Shown piece by piece: positions 9,977 through 19,960 of a DNA stretch of 64,000 nucleotides. The notes below the pieces were generated by a model. The model was not told the DNA's origin and did not search any database. It saw nothing but the letters and a program-made list of their open reading frames with translations. This DNA is from Filimonas lacunae (lineage in GTDB: Bacteria; Bacteroidota; Bacteroidia; Chitinophagales; Chitinophagaceae), in assembly GCF_002355595.1 (NCBI RefSeq), contig NZ_AP017422.1, forward strand, positions 6,390,823 through 6,454,822. The letters run 5' to 3'. Position 1 is the first letter of the stretch. Each line of letters starts with the position of its first letter. Position numbers and translations under genes: made by a program.

Positions 9977-10540
9977 TTATTTGAGCCTGCTTTCAAACAG
10001 GTTCACGCTGAATTGCTTTTTGATATCGTTTAAATCACGCAGTACAGAAGCATCCAGCAAACGGTTATTAAATTCAAGTGTAAAACCACCAATCAGGCTT
10101 TCGTCAACAACTGTTTCCAGGTCAACATTCTGCAAGCCCTGATCTGCTTTCACTTTAGCAGCGATTGCATTCTTCACCTCGTCGCTGATAGCAACGGCAG
10201 TGGTCAGTTTTACCTTACTGATATTGTTTAAAGCGTAATACTGATCAATAAAAGTATCAGCTATTTCCGGCAGGTCGTATTCACGGCCTTTGTTTACCAG
10301 TAATTTAAAAAACGCATTCGTTAATTCGCTAACGTTGCCTTTGGTAACTGCTTCAATAATAGCAGTTTTTTTGTCAGCCTTAATAATAGGGCTGCGTAAC
10401 AGGTTAACAAATTCCCTGCTGCTTTTACAAACAGCCTGCAGGTACTGCATGTCTTTATACACCACCTCAAGCTGACCTTTTTCTGTAGCAAGGTCAACCA
10501 GGCTTTTCGCATATCTGCCAGCTAAACGTGGATTAGGCAT
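9977..10540 (-). CDS. atpH: F1Fo ATP synthase subunit delta
   Basis: Connects the top of F1 to the peripheral b stalk. The 187-aa protein starts [18 protein letters not shown], the standard delta N-terminus, and ends with the C-terminal block [32 protein letters not shown], the delta/OSCP signature. Length is normal (about 177-190). It lies between atpF (15 bp upstream) and atpA (26 bp downstream) in the usual order. Confidence 0.95.
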   Translation of the reverse strand: MPNPRLAGRYAKSLVDLATEKGQLEVVYKDMQYLQAVCKSSREFVNLLRSPIIKADKKTAIIEAVTKGNVSELTNAFFKLLVNKGREYDLPEIADTFIDQYYALNNISKVKLTTAVAISDEVKNAIAAKVKADQGLQNVDLETVVDESLIGGFTLEFNNRLLDASVLRDLNDIKKQFSVNLFESRLK

Positions 10541-10555
10541 GTTGTTGTGTTGTGT

Positions 10556-11050
10556 TTAATTAAGTTTAACGCCTTCGGCAAGCTGCTTGATAAAAGTTTC
10601 CTGTTCGCCTTTGTTAGAAAGTTCTTTACGTAATACTTTCTCAGCCACTTCTATCACCAGGTTACCTACCTGATTTTTAACATCAGCCAGCGCACTGTTC
10701 TTTTGTTGTACAATAGCTGCCTGGGCATCAGTCAGAATGCGTTCATACTCCGCTTTCGCTTTGTTTTGCGCATCAGCGACCATTTTATCAGCAGTTTCTT
10801 TCGCTTCTTTCAGTAAAGTAGCTCTTTCTTCACGTGCTTTAGCCAGTAAAGTTTCGTTTTCGTTTTTCAGCTGCGCCATTTCCTGCTTTACTTTCTCTGC
10901 AGAAGCAATAGCATTGGCAATATTATCTTCCCTGTCCTTTAATGTTTTCAGGATAGGTTTCCATGCAAATTTTTTCAGAATCAGCAACACCACCACAAAT
11001 GCGATCAGTGTCCAGAAAATGATACCAAAACCAGGTAATAAAAGTTCCAT
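10556..11050 (-). CDS. atpF: F1Fo ATP synthase subunit b
   Basis: Peripheral-stalk subunit. One N-terminal transmembrane helix (residues about 5-26, LLLPGFGIIFWTLIAFVVVLLILKKF) is followed by the conserved WKPI and then a long charged coiled coil (about 30-150). At 164 aa it has typical length. A 113-bp gap without coding potential separates it from atpE. Confidence 0.95.
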   Translation of the reverse strand: MELLLPGFGIIFWTLIAFVVVLLILKKFAWKPILKTLKDREDNIANAIASAEKVKQEMAQLKNENETLLAKAREERATLLKEAKETADKMVADAQNKAKAEYERILTDAQAAIVQQKNSALADVKNQVGNLVIEVAEKVLRKELSNKGEQETFIKQLAEGVKLN

Positions 11051-11163
11051 ATAGTATCTGCTTAATTGTTTTTTCTTGAGCGCCTTGTAGGGCGGATAGT
11101 TAAATAAACTGCATCCGCTGCCCTTTGCGTTGGATGCAGTAAATTCTTAAACGTGGAAAGCGA

Positions 11164-12590
<1,427 letters not shown>

Positions 12591-12610
12591 AATATCCTCA
12601 AATTTGGCGG

Positions 12611-12618
12611 CAAAGATA
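12611..12618 (-). promoter_or_regulatory. Candidate -7 box of the atp operon promoter
   Basis: TATCTTTG on the minus strand matches the Bacteroidota -7 consensus TAnnTTTG exactly and lies 20 nt before the atpB ATG, downstream of the preceding gene's terminator. No convincing TTG -33 element is found at the usual spacing, so support is partial. Confidence 0.4.
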
Positions 12619-12667
12619 TGTATTGGCGCATGAAAAAATGTAACCGGAAGGTCAAAATCGCAAAAAA

Positions 12668-12692
12668 CTTAGTGTGTAGATTCCACACTAAG
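12668..12692 (-). terminator. Terminator overlapping the ABC transporter stop codon
   Basis: A perfect 9-bp stem (CTTAGTGTG / CACACTAAG) with a 7-nt loop, followed on the minus strand by TTTTTTG. The stop codon of the ABC transporter gene lies inside the right arm. It insulates atpB from the exporter gene. Confidence 0.8.
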
Positions 12693-14502
12693 AAGGCATA
12701 GTAGCATGCTGTTTTTCAAATTGCATGCTGTGCAACTGTGCATAGAATCCGCCTAATTGCAATAATTCATCATGTGTACCCATCTCCATAATCACACCTT
12801 TGTCCAGCACAATAATTTTATTGGCTTTGCGAATGGTTGACAGGCGGTGGGCTATTACAATAGAAGTCCGGTCGGCAATAAGCGTGTCAATTGCCTTTTG
12901 AATCAACATTTCGCTTTCTGTATCTATAGAAGAAGTGGCCTCGTCCAGTATTAAAACGGCCGGATTGTATAATAATGCCCGGATAAAGGAAATCAGCTGC
13001 CGCTGTCCCAGGCTTAAAGTAGTGCCCCGCTCCATTACATTATAACTGTAACCGCCGGGCAACCGCATAATAAAATCGTGCACACCAATCATTTTAGCGG
13101 CACTGATCACCTGTTCTTTGGAAATAGCCGGATTGCGCAGGGTTATATTATCCAATACGGAACCGGAAAACAGGAAAACGTCCTGTAACACCACCCCTAT
13201 GTTGCTACGTAGCACGTCCAGCTTGTACTCCTCAATATTTACCCCGTCCAGTTGAATTTCGCCCTGTTGTATATGGTATAACCGGTTAAGCAAACTGATA
13301 ATAGATGTTTTGCCGCTGCCGGTATGCCCTACCAAAGCAATGGTTTCGCCCGGTTCTACCGAAAAGTTGATATTCTTTAATACCGGCACTTCCGGGTTAT
13401 ATCCAAAGGAAACATGATTAAAATCGATGCGCCCTGCTATCTTTTCAGGGGCATAATTGCCTTCTTTTTGAATATAATCGTTGTTATCCAGCACCTTAAA
13501 TATGCGCTCAGCTGCCACCATGCCCATCTGGATAACGTTAAACTTATCTGCCACCACCCGTAACGGCCTGAAAATCTGGTTCAAAAACAGAATGAACGAC
13601 ACCAGCAGCCCGGCATCCAGGTGTTTGCCGGCCACCCACCATACCAGTATGCCCGTACTTACCGCCAGCACCACCTCTACTATCGGAAAAAACACCGAGT
13701 AGGCAAAAATGGCCTTGATGTTAGCGTTTCTATGGTCTTTGTTGATTTTATTAAACTTAGAGAACTCCCTTTCTTCTGCCGAAAACGCCTGCACTATAGC
13801 CATACCAGTAATATGCTCCTGCACAAAAGCATTCAACGCAGCCACCGCATTACGCACCTGTATAAAGCTTTTGTTTACGCTTTCCTTAAAATAATAGGTA
13901 GCCACAATCATAATAGGAAAAGGAATCAGGCTTATTAAAGTCAGCTTCCAGTCTATCCAGAACATGGTAACCAATGTAATCACAATGGTTAACAGGTCGG
14001 CCACTATAGGCACCAACCCGTCCGAGAAAATATCATTGATGCTTTCTATATCATTAATAGTGCGGGTAGTTAATGTTCCAATAGGGGTGGTATCAAACTG
14101 TTTCAGGTTAAGCCCCAGTACTTTTCCAAATACAGTGGTGCGCATATCCTTTACCACGCTTTGCCCCAGCCAGGAGGTTAAAAAGCTGAATCCAAACCTT
14201 ACAGCGGTTTCAATAAACAAAAACACTACCTGAAAAATGGTAACTACAATAATAAACCGGTAGGCGTCGCTGATGTTGCTACTTCCCAGCAGCCATTCCA
14301 GCATTTTAGGAACTGCCACATGCTTGCCGGTTGCCTTGTCAATAGTAAGTTGTATCAGGTAAGGACGTACAGGTGCAAACAGCGCCAGCAGCACGGCAAA
14401 AACCAAACTCACATAAAAACGACCCCGGTAAGGTTTTACAAATGCAAATACTCGTTCTAATAATGAGAAATCGAAAATCCTCTTTTTAATGCCCTCGCTC
14501 AT
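12688..14502 (-). CDS. ABC transporter, fused permease and ATP-binding domains (MsbA-like exporter)
   Basis: A 604-aa half-transporter that would work as a homodimer in the inner membrane. The start at 14502 (MSEGIKKRIFDFSLLERVF) is preferred, because an upstream in-frame start would add 42 low-quality residues overlapping the divergent rel gene. Six transmembrane helices occupy about residues 25-315. The nucleotide-binding domain follows, with Walker A GHTGSGKTS (about 391-399), Q-loop VVLQDVFLFSG, signature LSLGQRQLISF, Walker B AVLILDEATSSID and the H-loop IAHRLSTI. The substrate (lipid, LPS core or drug) cannot be told from sequence. A TACCTTTG box at 14513-14520 (minus) lies 10 nt before the ATG. 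Confidence 0.92.
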   Translation of the reverse strand: MSEGIKKRIFDFSLLERVFAFVKPYRGRFYVSLVFAVLLALFAPVRPYLIQLTIDKATGKHVAVPKMLEWLLGSSNISDAYRFIIVVTIFQVVFLFIETAVRFGFSFLTSWLGQSVVKDMRTTVFGKVLGLNLKQFDTTPIGTLTTRTINDIESINDIFSDGLVPIVADLLTIVITLVTMFWIDWKLTLISLIPFPIMIVATYYFKESVNKSFIQVRNAVAALNAFVQEHITGMAIVQAFSAEEREFSKFNKINKDHRNANIKAIFAYSVFFPIVEVVLAVSTGILVWWVAGKHLDAGLLVSFILFLNQIFRPLRVVADKFNVIQMGMVAAERIFKVLDNNDYIQKEGNYAPEKIAGRIDFNHVSFGYNPEVPVLKNINFSVEPGETIALVGHTGSGKTSIISLLNRLYHIQQGEIQLDGVNIEEYKLDVLRSNIGVVLQDVFLFSGSVLDNITLRNPAISKEQVISAAKMIGVHDFIMRLPGGYSYNVMERGTTLSLGQRQLISFIRALLYNPAVLILDEATSSIDTESEMLIQKAIDTLIADRTSIVIAHRLSTIRKANKIIVLDKGVIMEMGTHDELLQLGGFYAQLHSMQFEKQHATMPS

Positions 14503-14538
14503 GATTATAGGCCAAAGGTAAGTAAATTCGTAGTCTGT

Positions 14539-16800
14539 ATGGATCAAACACAAGTAACCACTTCGGAACCTACCTTCCCAAAGTATACGCTTACCGAAGA
14601 ACAGGAAAAAAAAGAAATTCTCCGGCATTATCGTGCATTGCTCAAAGGTTTACGTGCAAAATTGAAAAGAGGCGATAAAGAACTGGTAAGGCAGGCTTTT
14701 GAAATGGCGGCAGACGCCCACAAAACGATGCGCCGTAAAAGCGGCGAACCTTATATACTCCATCCCCTGGCAGTAGCCGCTATTTGCGTGGAAGAAATTG
14801 GCCTGGGGGTGCGTTCTACTATTTGTGCCTTGCTGCACGACACCGTAGAAGATACCGATATTACCCTGGAGGATGTAGAACGCGAGTTTGGTAGTGAAAT
14901 AGCACGTATTGTAGACGGGCTTACCAAAATATCCAACGTTATTGACACCAACAGCAGCCAGCAGGCCGAAAATTTCAAAAAAATTCTGCTGACCCTTACT
15001 GACGACCCTAGGGTAATACTGATAAAGCTGGCCGACCGCCTGCACAATATGCGTACACTGGATTATATGAAGCGCGAAAAGCAGCTGAAAATAGCCAGTG
15101 AAACCATATGGGTTTACGCCCCGCTGGCCCACCGCATGGGCTTGTATGCTATCAAAACCGAGATGGAAGACCTGGCCATGAAATACATGGAGCCCCAGCA
15201 GTACAAAGAGATAGCACGCAAACTGGCCGAAACCAAAAGAGAAAGAACCCGCTATATCAACGAATTCGTAAAGCCCATTAAAGAAAAGCTGGTAAGGGGT
15301 GGGTTTAATTTTGAGGTATACGGCCGTCCTAAAAGCATCCACTCTATCTGGAATAAAATACGCAAGAAAGGAGTAGCTTTTGAAGAAGTATACGACCTCT
15401 TTGCCATTCGTGTGATACTGGATTCTCCTACTGAAAGGGAGAAAGAAGATTGCTGGAAAGTATATTCCATGATCACGGATGAATACACTCCTTCGCCCGA
15501 AAGGCTGCGCGACTGGTTAAGCAACCCCAAAAGCAACGGTTACGAAGCATTGCATACCACCGTAATGGGCCCACAGGGTAAATGGGTGGAAGTGCAGATC
15601 CGAACCAAGCGCATGAATGAAATTGCCGAAAAGGGTTTAGCGGCACACTATAAATACAAGGAAGGCAGCAATGATGAAGACCGTTTTGATAAATGGTTTA
15701 GCCAGATACGGGAAGTCATCACCAGCCAGGATACCGATAGCATTGATTTTCTGCAGGACTTTAAAACCAGTTTCCTGGCAGAAGAAATTTATGTATACAC
15801 CCCAAAGGGAGATGTAAAAATGCTTCCGGTGGGCAGCACCGCTCTGGACTTTGCCTTTGCCATTCACTCCGCCATTGGGTCTAAATGTATCGGCGCTAAA
15901 GTAAACCACAAACTGGTGCCCATCAGCCATAAAATGCGTAGTGGCGACCAAGTGGAAATTATTACCAGCAACAAGCAAAAGCCTTCGGAAGACTGGCTGA
16001 ATATTGTAGTTACCGCTAAGGCTAAAAGTAAGATCAAAGACTCTCTTAAAGAGGATAAAAGAAAAATTGCTGATGAAGGAAAGTATATCCTTCAACGCAA
16101 ACTGGATGGTTTAGGAGCAGCTTTTAACCAGTATAATATTGACGAACTGGTCACTTTTTACAAAGTACCTTCCCAGTTGGACTTATACTACAATATTGCC
16201 ATTAAGCAAATTGACCTGAAAGAGCTGAAAGAGTTTCATGTGCTGGGCGATAAACTGGAAGCTCCTAAACCGGCTAAGCCAATAGTAGAGGCCAAAACAG
16301 AAACCGATCAGAAACAAACCATCAGCAAAAAAGATTCGGAGCTGATCATTTTTGGCGAAAGCAGTGACAAAATCATGTACAGCCTGGCCAAATGCTGTAA
16401 TCCCATTCCGGGAGATGACGTATTTGGCTTTGTAAGCACAGGCAAAGGTTTGATTATACATCGTACCAGCTGTCCCAATGCCACACAAATGATGGCCAAT
16501 TACAGCCACCGTATTGTAAAAACCAAATGGGCGAAAAATAAAGAGATCTCCTTTCTTACCGGTATTAAGATCATCGGTTTGGACGATGTGGGGGTTATTA
16601 ATAAAATTACCAATATCATCAGTGGAGAGCTGCGTATCAACATCTCTGCGCTTACTATTGAATCAAAAGAAGGCTTATTCCAGGGCACTGTAAGAGTGTT
16701 TGTACACGATAAAGAAGAGCTGGATGAACTTGTAAACAGGCTAAAACAACTCAACGGAATTCAAACAGTTGACCGTTTTGATACAGAAGAGTTGGGATAG
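14539..16800 (+). CDS. Bifunctional (p)ppGpp synthetase/hydrolase (Rel/SpoT family)
   Basis: Makes and degrades the stringent-response alarmone. Domains of the 753-aa protein: an HD hydrolase at about residues 45-200, with His61 (AHKTMRRKSG), HPLAVA and LHDTVEDT (His100, Asp101, Glu104, Asp105), so the hydrolase looks intact; a synthetase at about 250-370, with YGRPKSIHSIWNKI, YDLFAIRVIL, GYEALHT and EVQIRT..MNEIAEKGLAAHYKYKEG; a TGS domain at about 415-475; a zinc-finger/helical region with CCNPIPGDDVFGFVS; and a C-terminal ACT domain. Because both active sites are present, it should be called Rel rather than monofunctional RelA. It is divergent from the ABC exporter with only 36 bp between starts. 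Confidence 0.95.
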   Translation: MDQTQVTTSEPTFPKYTLTEEQEKKEILRHYRALLKGLRAKLKRGDKELVRQAFEMAADAHKTMRRKSGEPYILHPLAVAAICVEEIGLGVRSTICALLHDTVEDTDITLEDVEREFGSEIARIVDGLTKISNVIDTNSSQQAENFKKILLTLTDDPRVILIKLADRLHNMRTLDYMKREKQLKIASETIWVYAPLAHRMGLYAIKTEMEDLAMKYMEPQQYKEIARKLAETKRERTRYINEFVKPIKEKLVRGGFNFEVYGRPKSIHSIWNKIRKKGVAFEEVYDLFAIRVILDSPTEREKEDCWKVYSMITDEYTPSPERLRDWLSNPKSNGYEALHTTVMGPQGKWVEVQIRTKRMNEIAEKGLAAHYKYKEGSNDEDRFDKWFSQIREVITSQDTDSIDFLQDFKTSFLAEEIYVYTPKGDVKMLPVGSTALDFAFAIHSAIGSKCIGAKVNHKLVPISHKMRSGDQVEIITSNKQKPSEDWLNIVVTAKAKSKIKDSLKEDKRKIADEGKYILQRKLDGLGAAFNQYNIDELVTFYKVPSQLDLYYNIAIKQIDLKELKEFHVLGDKLEAPKPAKPIVEAKTETDQKQTISKKDSELIIFGESSDKIMYSLAKCCNPIPGDDVFGFVSTGKGLIIHRTSCPNATQMMANYSHRIVKTKWAKNKEISFLTGIKIIGLDDVGVINKITNIISGELRINISALTIESKEGLFQGTVRVFVHDKEELDELVNRLKQLNGIQTVDRFDTEELG

Positions 16801-16822
16801 AACATACTAAAAACTATTTTTG
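16792..16822 (+). promoter_or_regulatory. purA promoter (Bacteroidota sigma-A type)
   Basis: TTG at 16792-16794, 20 nt spacer, then TATTTTTG at 16815-16822. Both elements and the spacing fit the Bacteroidota consensus TTG-N19-21-TAnnTTTG. The -33 element lies inside the 3' end of rel, and the -7 box ends 24 nt before the purA ATG. Confidence 0.6.
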
Positions 16823-16846
16823 CCACTCAATTAAACACACTCAATA

Positions 16847-18109
16847 ATGATTGATGTAATTCTGGGGCTGCAGTGGGGTGATGAAGGCAAAGGTAAAATT
16901 GTAGATTACTTTGCTCCCAACTACGATATAATCGCCCGTTTTCAGGGCGGCCCTAACGCAGGCCATACATTGTATGTTGGTGATAAAAAAGTAGTATTAC
17001 ACCAGATACCTTCCGGCATTTTTCACCAAAACACTATCAACCTTATCGGTAATGGTGTAGTGTTAGATCCTGTTACACTTAAAAAAGAGTGCGATACAGT
17101 TGCATCTTTTGGTATAGATGTTAAAAAGAACCTGTTTATTTCTGAAAGAACCAATCTTATTTTACCTACCCACCGTGCATTGGATAAGGCATCTGAACTA
17201 TCTAAGGGCGATGGCAAAATAGGCTCTACTTTAAAAGGTATTGGACCTGCCTATATGGACAAAACAGGCCGTAACGCTATTCGTGTGGGCGACCTGCTGG
17301 ACAAAAATTTCACCAGCCAATACATCAAAATCCGTTTAAAGCACCAGAAGTTGCTGGACAACTTCCACTTTAATGAAGATATTTCTCAGTGGGAAGAAGA
17401 GTTCTTCGAAGCACTGGAGTTTTTACGTACATTAAACATTGTGAATGGTGAATATTTCATCAACAATCACATGGCTAATGGTAAAAAAGTACTGGCAGAA
17501 GGTGCACAGGGCAGCATGCTGGATATTGATTTCGGTACCTTCCCGTTTGTTACTTCTTCCAACACTATCTCTGCCGGCGTATGTAATGGCTTAGGCGTTG
17601 CACCGCAAAAAATTAAAGAGGTATTAGGCGTAACAAAGGCTTATTGTACACGTGTAGGTGGTGGACCTTTCCCTACTGAATTACACGACGCAACAGGTGA
17701 AGAATTAAGGAAAATAGGCAGTGAATTTGGCGCTACTACCGGTCGTCCACGTCGTTGTGGCTGGATTGACCTGGTAGCCTTGAAATTTGCCTGCATGATC
17801 AATGGCGTTACACAGGTGGTAATGACCAAAGCAGATGTACTGGATACGTTTGAAGAACTGAAAGTGTGTACTTCTTACAATATCAATGGTACTGAAAAAG
17901 CAGAGGTGCCTTTTCAAATGACAAGAGTAAACATTGAGCCTATTTATAAATCATTTAAAGGCTGGAACAGTGACTCTACCAAAATAAAAGAAGCATCTGC
18001 AATGACTGCTGATATGCATACTTACATTAAGTTTATCAACGAATACATTGGAGCACCAACACGTTATGTATCCAATGGTCCGGGACGTGAGCAAATTATC
18101 CGATTATAA
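16847..18109 (+). CDS. purA: Adenylosuccinate synthetase
   Basis: Catalyses GTP-dependent condensation of IMP with aspartate, the first committed step to AMP. The 420-aa sequence begins MIDVILGLQWGDEGKGK, containing the P-loop-like GDEGKGK (residues 11-17), followed by the second signature QGGPNAGHTLY (about 34-44) with its active-site histidine. The IMP-binding region QGSMLDIDFGTFPFVTSS (about 222-239) and GWIDLVALKFA are in place. Full length. It follows rel by 46 bp, which couples the stringent response gene and a known ppGpp-sensitive enzyme in position, though it appears to have its own promoter. Confidence 0.97.
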   Translation: MIDVILGLQWGDEGKGKIVDYFAPNYDIIARFQGGPNAGHTLYVGDKKVVLHQIPSGIFHQNTINLIGNGVVLDPVTLKKECDTVASFGIDVKKNLFISERTNLILPTHRALDKASELSKGDGKIGSTLKGIGPAYMDKTGRNAIRVGDLLDKNFTSQYIKIRLKHQKLLDNFHFNEDISQWEEEFFEALEFLRTLNIVNGEYFINNHMANGKKVLAEGAQGSMLDIDFGTFPFVTSSNTISAGVCNGLGVAPQKIKEVLGVTKAYCTRVGGGPFPTELHDATGEELRKIGSEFGATTGRPRRCGWIDLVALKFACMINGVTQVVMTKADVLDTFEELKVCTSYNINGTEKAEVPFQMTRVNIEPIYKSFKGWNSDSTKIKEASAMTADMHTYIKFINEYIGAPTRYVSNGPGREQIIRL

Positions 18110-18195
18110 TATAGTCAGGCACTGAATTTGATGTGTCGAAATTTTTTTGCTGATTAAAAAAACTCGTTGAAATTTTACGGAGTAATTTCAGGATT

Positions 18196-18669
18196 ATGGC
18201 AACAAAACCAGGTAAAGAGAAAAAAACTACAGGCCCCTCCGCAGCGGCAAACAACAGTGAAGAAAAACCATCTTCAAAATCTAAGAAACAATTAGAGGAA
18301 GACGAGGATGACGATGACTTTGAAGAGGATGATGAAGAAACCAAAGCTCCTGCTAAAAAAGGTGCCAAAGCTGCTCCTAAGAAGTCTAAGGACGACGATG
18401 ATGACAACGACGATGATGATGATGGAGATGATTCAGAAGAGGAAGATGACGATTGGAACAAGTCGGACGAGGATGAAGATAGCTGGGACCCTGATTTTGA
18501 AGAGTTTGACATTCCTAAGTCAAAAAATAAAAAATCATCCGGCACCGGCAGTCCTGGTAAAAAAGGAGAAGAGGAAGATGATTTTAAATTAGATGATGAC
18601 TTCAAAGAATTCGATTTATTTAACGACAGCGGAAGCGGCTTCAACGACGACGAAGACGACGACTTCTAA
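18196..18669 (+). CDS. Highly acidic low-complexity protein, function unknown
   Basis: A 157-aa protein, about half Asp/Glu in its middle. An N-terminal Lys/Ser/Ala-rich part (residues 1-32) is followed by Asp/Glu runs (35-48, 66-83, 84-100), broken by a KAPAKKGAKAAPKKSK patch at about 50-65, a second Lys/Ser patch (about 110-125), and a C-terminal acidic tail ending DDEDDDF. It is predicted to be disordered. The repeated GAY codons make a DNA microsatellite-like stretch. The composition recalls the acidic tails of the RNA polymerase delta subunit or histone-chaperone-like proteins, but no folded domain supports such a name. pabB follows in another frame. Regular codon phase and an 86-bp leader after purA suggest it is real. 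Confidence 0.7.
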   Translation: MATKPGKEKKTTGPSAAANNSEEKPSSKSKKQLEEDEDDDDFEEDDEETKAPAKKGAKAAPKKSKDDDDDNDDDDDGDDSEEEDDDWNKSDEDEDSWDPDFEEFDIPKSKNKKSSGTGSPGKKGEEEDDFKLDDDFKEFDLFNDSGSGFNDDEDDDF

Positions 18670-18727
18670 AGTTGTGAGGTCTGTTGCTGAATTTTCAGTC
18701 AATAATCTAAACGTATGCAAGCAGCAA

Positions 18728-19960
18728 ATGCTAAACTGGGCTAACCGGTTTAGCGTTTGCTGCTTTTTAGATAATAACGGATACCAGCAATCCTACCACT
18801 CCTACGAGTGCTTGCTGGCAGTTGATCCGGTAACCGTTTTTACAGCTGAAGACGGCCCCTTACTTCCTCCTCTTGCACATTTCCTGCAACAACAAAACGA
18901 CTGGCTTTTTGGCCATTTCAGTTATCATAGCACATTACCTGACTATGCCGTTGATGCAGCCCATTTGCTGAATGAAAGTGGCTTTCCCGCTGCCTTTCTA
19001 TTCCAGCCCGAAACAGTGATTGAAATAAAAAACAACCTGGTGCGGATAAGCTGCCTGCATAGCAACCCGGAAGCGGTATGGAAAGCGATTCAACAAACCA
19101 GTATTACTACCGAAGCAGCCACCAATGGCAACGTACAAATACAGTCACGTTTTAGTAAAGCGGAATACCTGCACACCATAGAGCAGTTGCTGGCCCACAT
19201 AAAGCGGGGCGACTGTTATGAAATTAACTTTTGCCAGGAGTTTTTTGCTCCGCAAACAGCCATAGCTCCGGTGCCTTTGTATCAGAAACTAACCCAATTA
19301 TCTCCTACTCCCTACGCTGCCTTTTATAAAGTAAACCAGCAATATGCACTATGTGCAAGCCCCGAACGTTATTTAAGAAAGCAGGGCAACACTCTTATTT
19401 CGCAGCCCATTAAGGGAACAGCCAAACGGGTAACCCATCATCCGCAACAAGATGAAGCCGCGCGTGAAGCTTTGTACAACAGTGCTAAAGAAAGAAGTGA
19501 AAATGTAATGGTGGTTGACCTGGTGAGAAACGATTTCAGCCGCATTTGCCTGCCCGGTTCTGTAATAGTAGAAGAGCTTTTTGGCATTTATAGCTTCCCG
19601 CAGGTGCATCAGATGATATCCACTATCAAAGGAGAGTTGCCGCCCGGAACAGGCCTTGCAAAAGCGCTGGCAGCCACCTTTCCAATGGGGTCAATGACAG
19701 GGGCGCCTAAAGAGCGTGTGATAGCACTTACCAACCGGTACGAACGCACCCAAAGAGGATTGTATTCAGGCTGTATTGGCTATATAACCCCGGAAGGAGA
19801 TTTTGACTGGAACGTAGTGATCAGAAGTATACTGTATAATGCAGATAAACAATATCTGAGCTACCAGGTAGGTGGCGGCATTACCTTTTACAGTAATGCC
19901 GACAAAGAATATGAAGAATGCCTGCTTAAAGCTGCAGCCATTAAAAAAGCATTGGAATAA
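18728..19960 (+). CDS. pabB: Aminodeoxychorismate synthase component I
   Basis: Converts chorismate plus ammonia to 4-amino-4-deoxychorismate for folate synthesis. I choose the ATG at 18728 (MLNWANRFSVCCFLDN, 410 aa). The frame stays open upstream to 18593, but that part overlaps the acidic gene out of frame and encodes only a Thr/Ser-rich stretch. The chorismate-binding domain is complete: RGDCYEINFCQEF, DLVRNDFSRIC, SFPQVHQMISTIKGELP, GSMTGAPKERVIAL, and GGGITFYSNADKEYEEC at the end. PIKGT (in LISQPIKGTAKR) has the lysine that distinguishes PabB from anthranilate synthase (PIAGT), so TrpE is unlikely. Its stop codon abuts the stop of the convergent transglycosylase gene. Confidence 0.92.
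   Translation: MLNWANRFSVCCFLDNNGYQQSYHSYECLLAVDPVTVFTAEDGPLLPPLAHFLQQQNDWLFGHFSYHSTLPDYAVDAAHLLNESGFPAAFLFQPETVIEIKNNLVRISCLHSNPEAVWKAIQQTSITTEAATNGNVQIQSRFSKAEYLHTIEQLLAHIKRGDCYEINFCQEFFAPQTAIAPVPLYQKLTQLSPTPYAAFYKVNQQYALCASPERYLRKQGNTLISQPIKGTAKRVTHHPQQDEAAREALYNSAKERSENVMVVDLVRNDFSRICLPGSVIVEELFGIYSFPQVHQMISTIKGELPPGTGLAKALAATFPMGSMTGAPKERVIALTNRYERTQRGLYSGCIGYITPEGDFDWNVVIRSILYNADKQYLSYQVGGGITFYSNADKEYEECLLKAAAIKKALE

Noticed and set aside
14650-15342. Long minus-strand frame opposite rel (230 codons)
   Set aside because: It lies within the strongly supported rel gene, shows no domain, and is explained by codon bias in the real frame.
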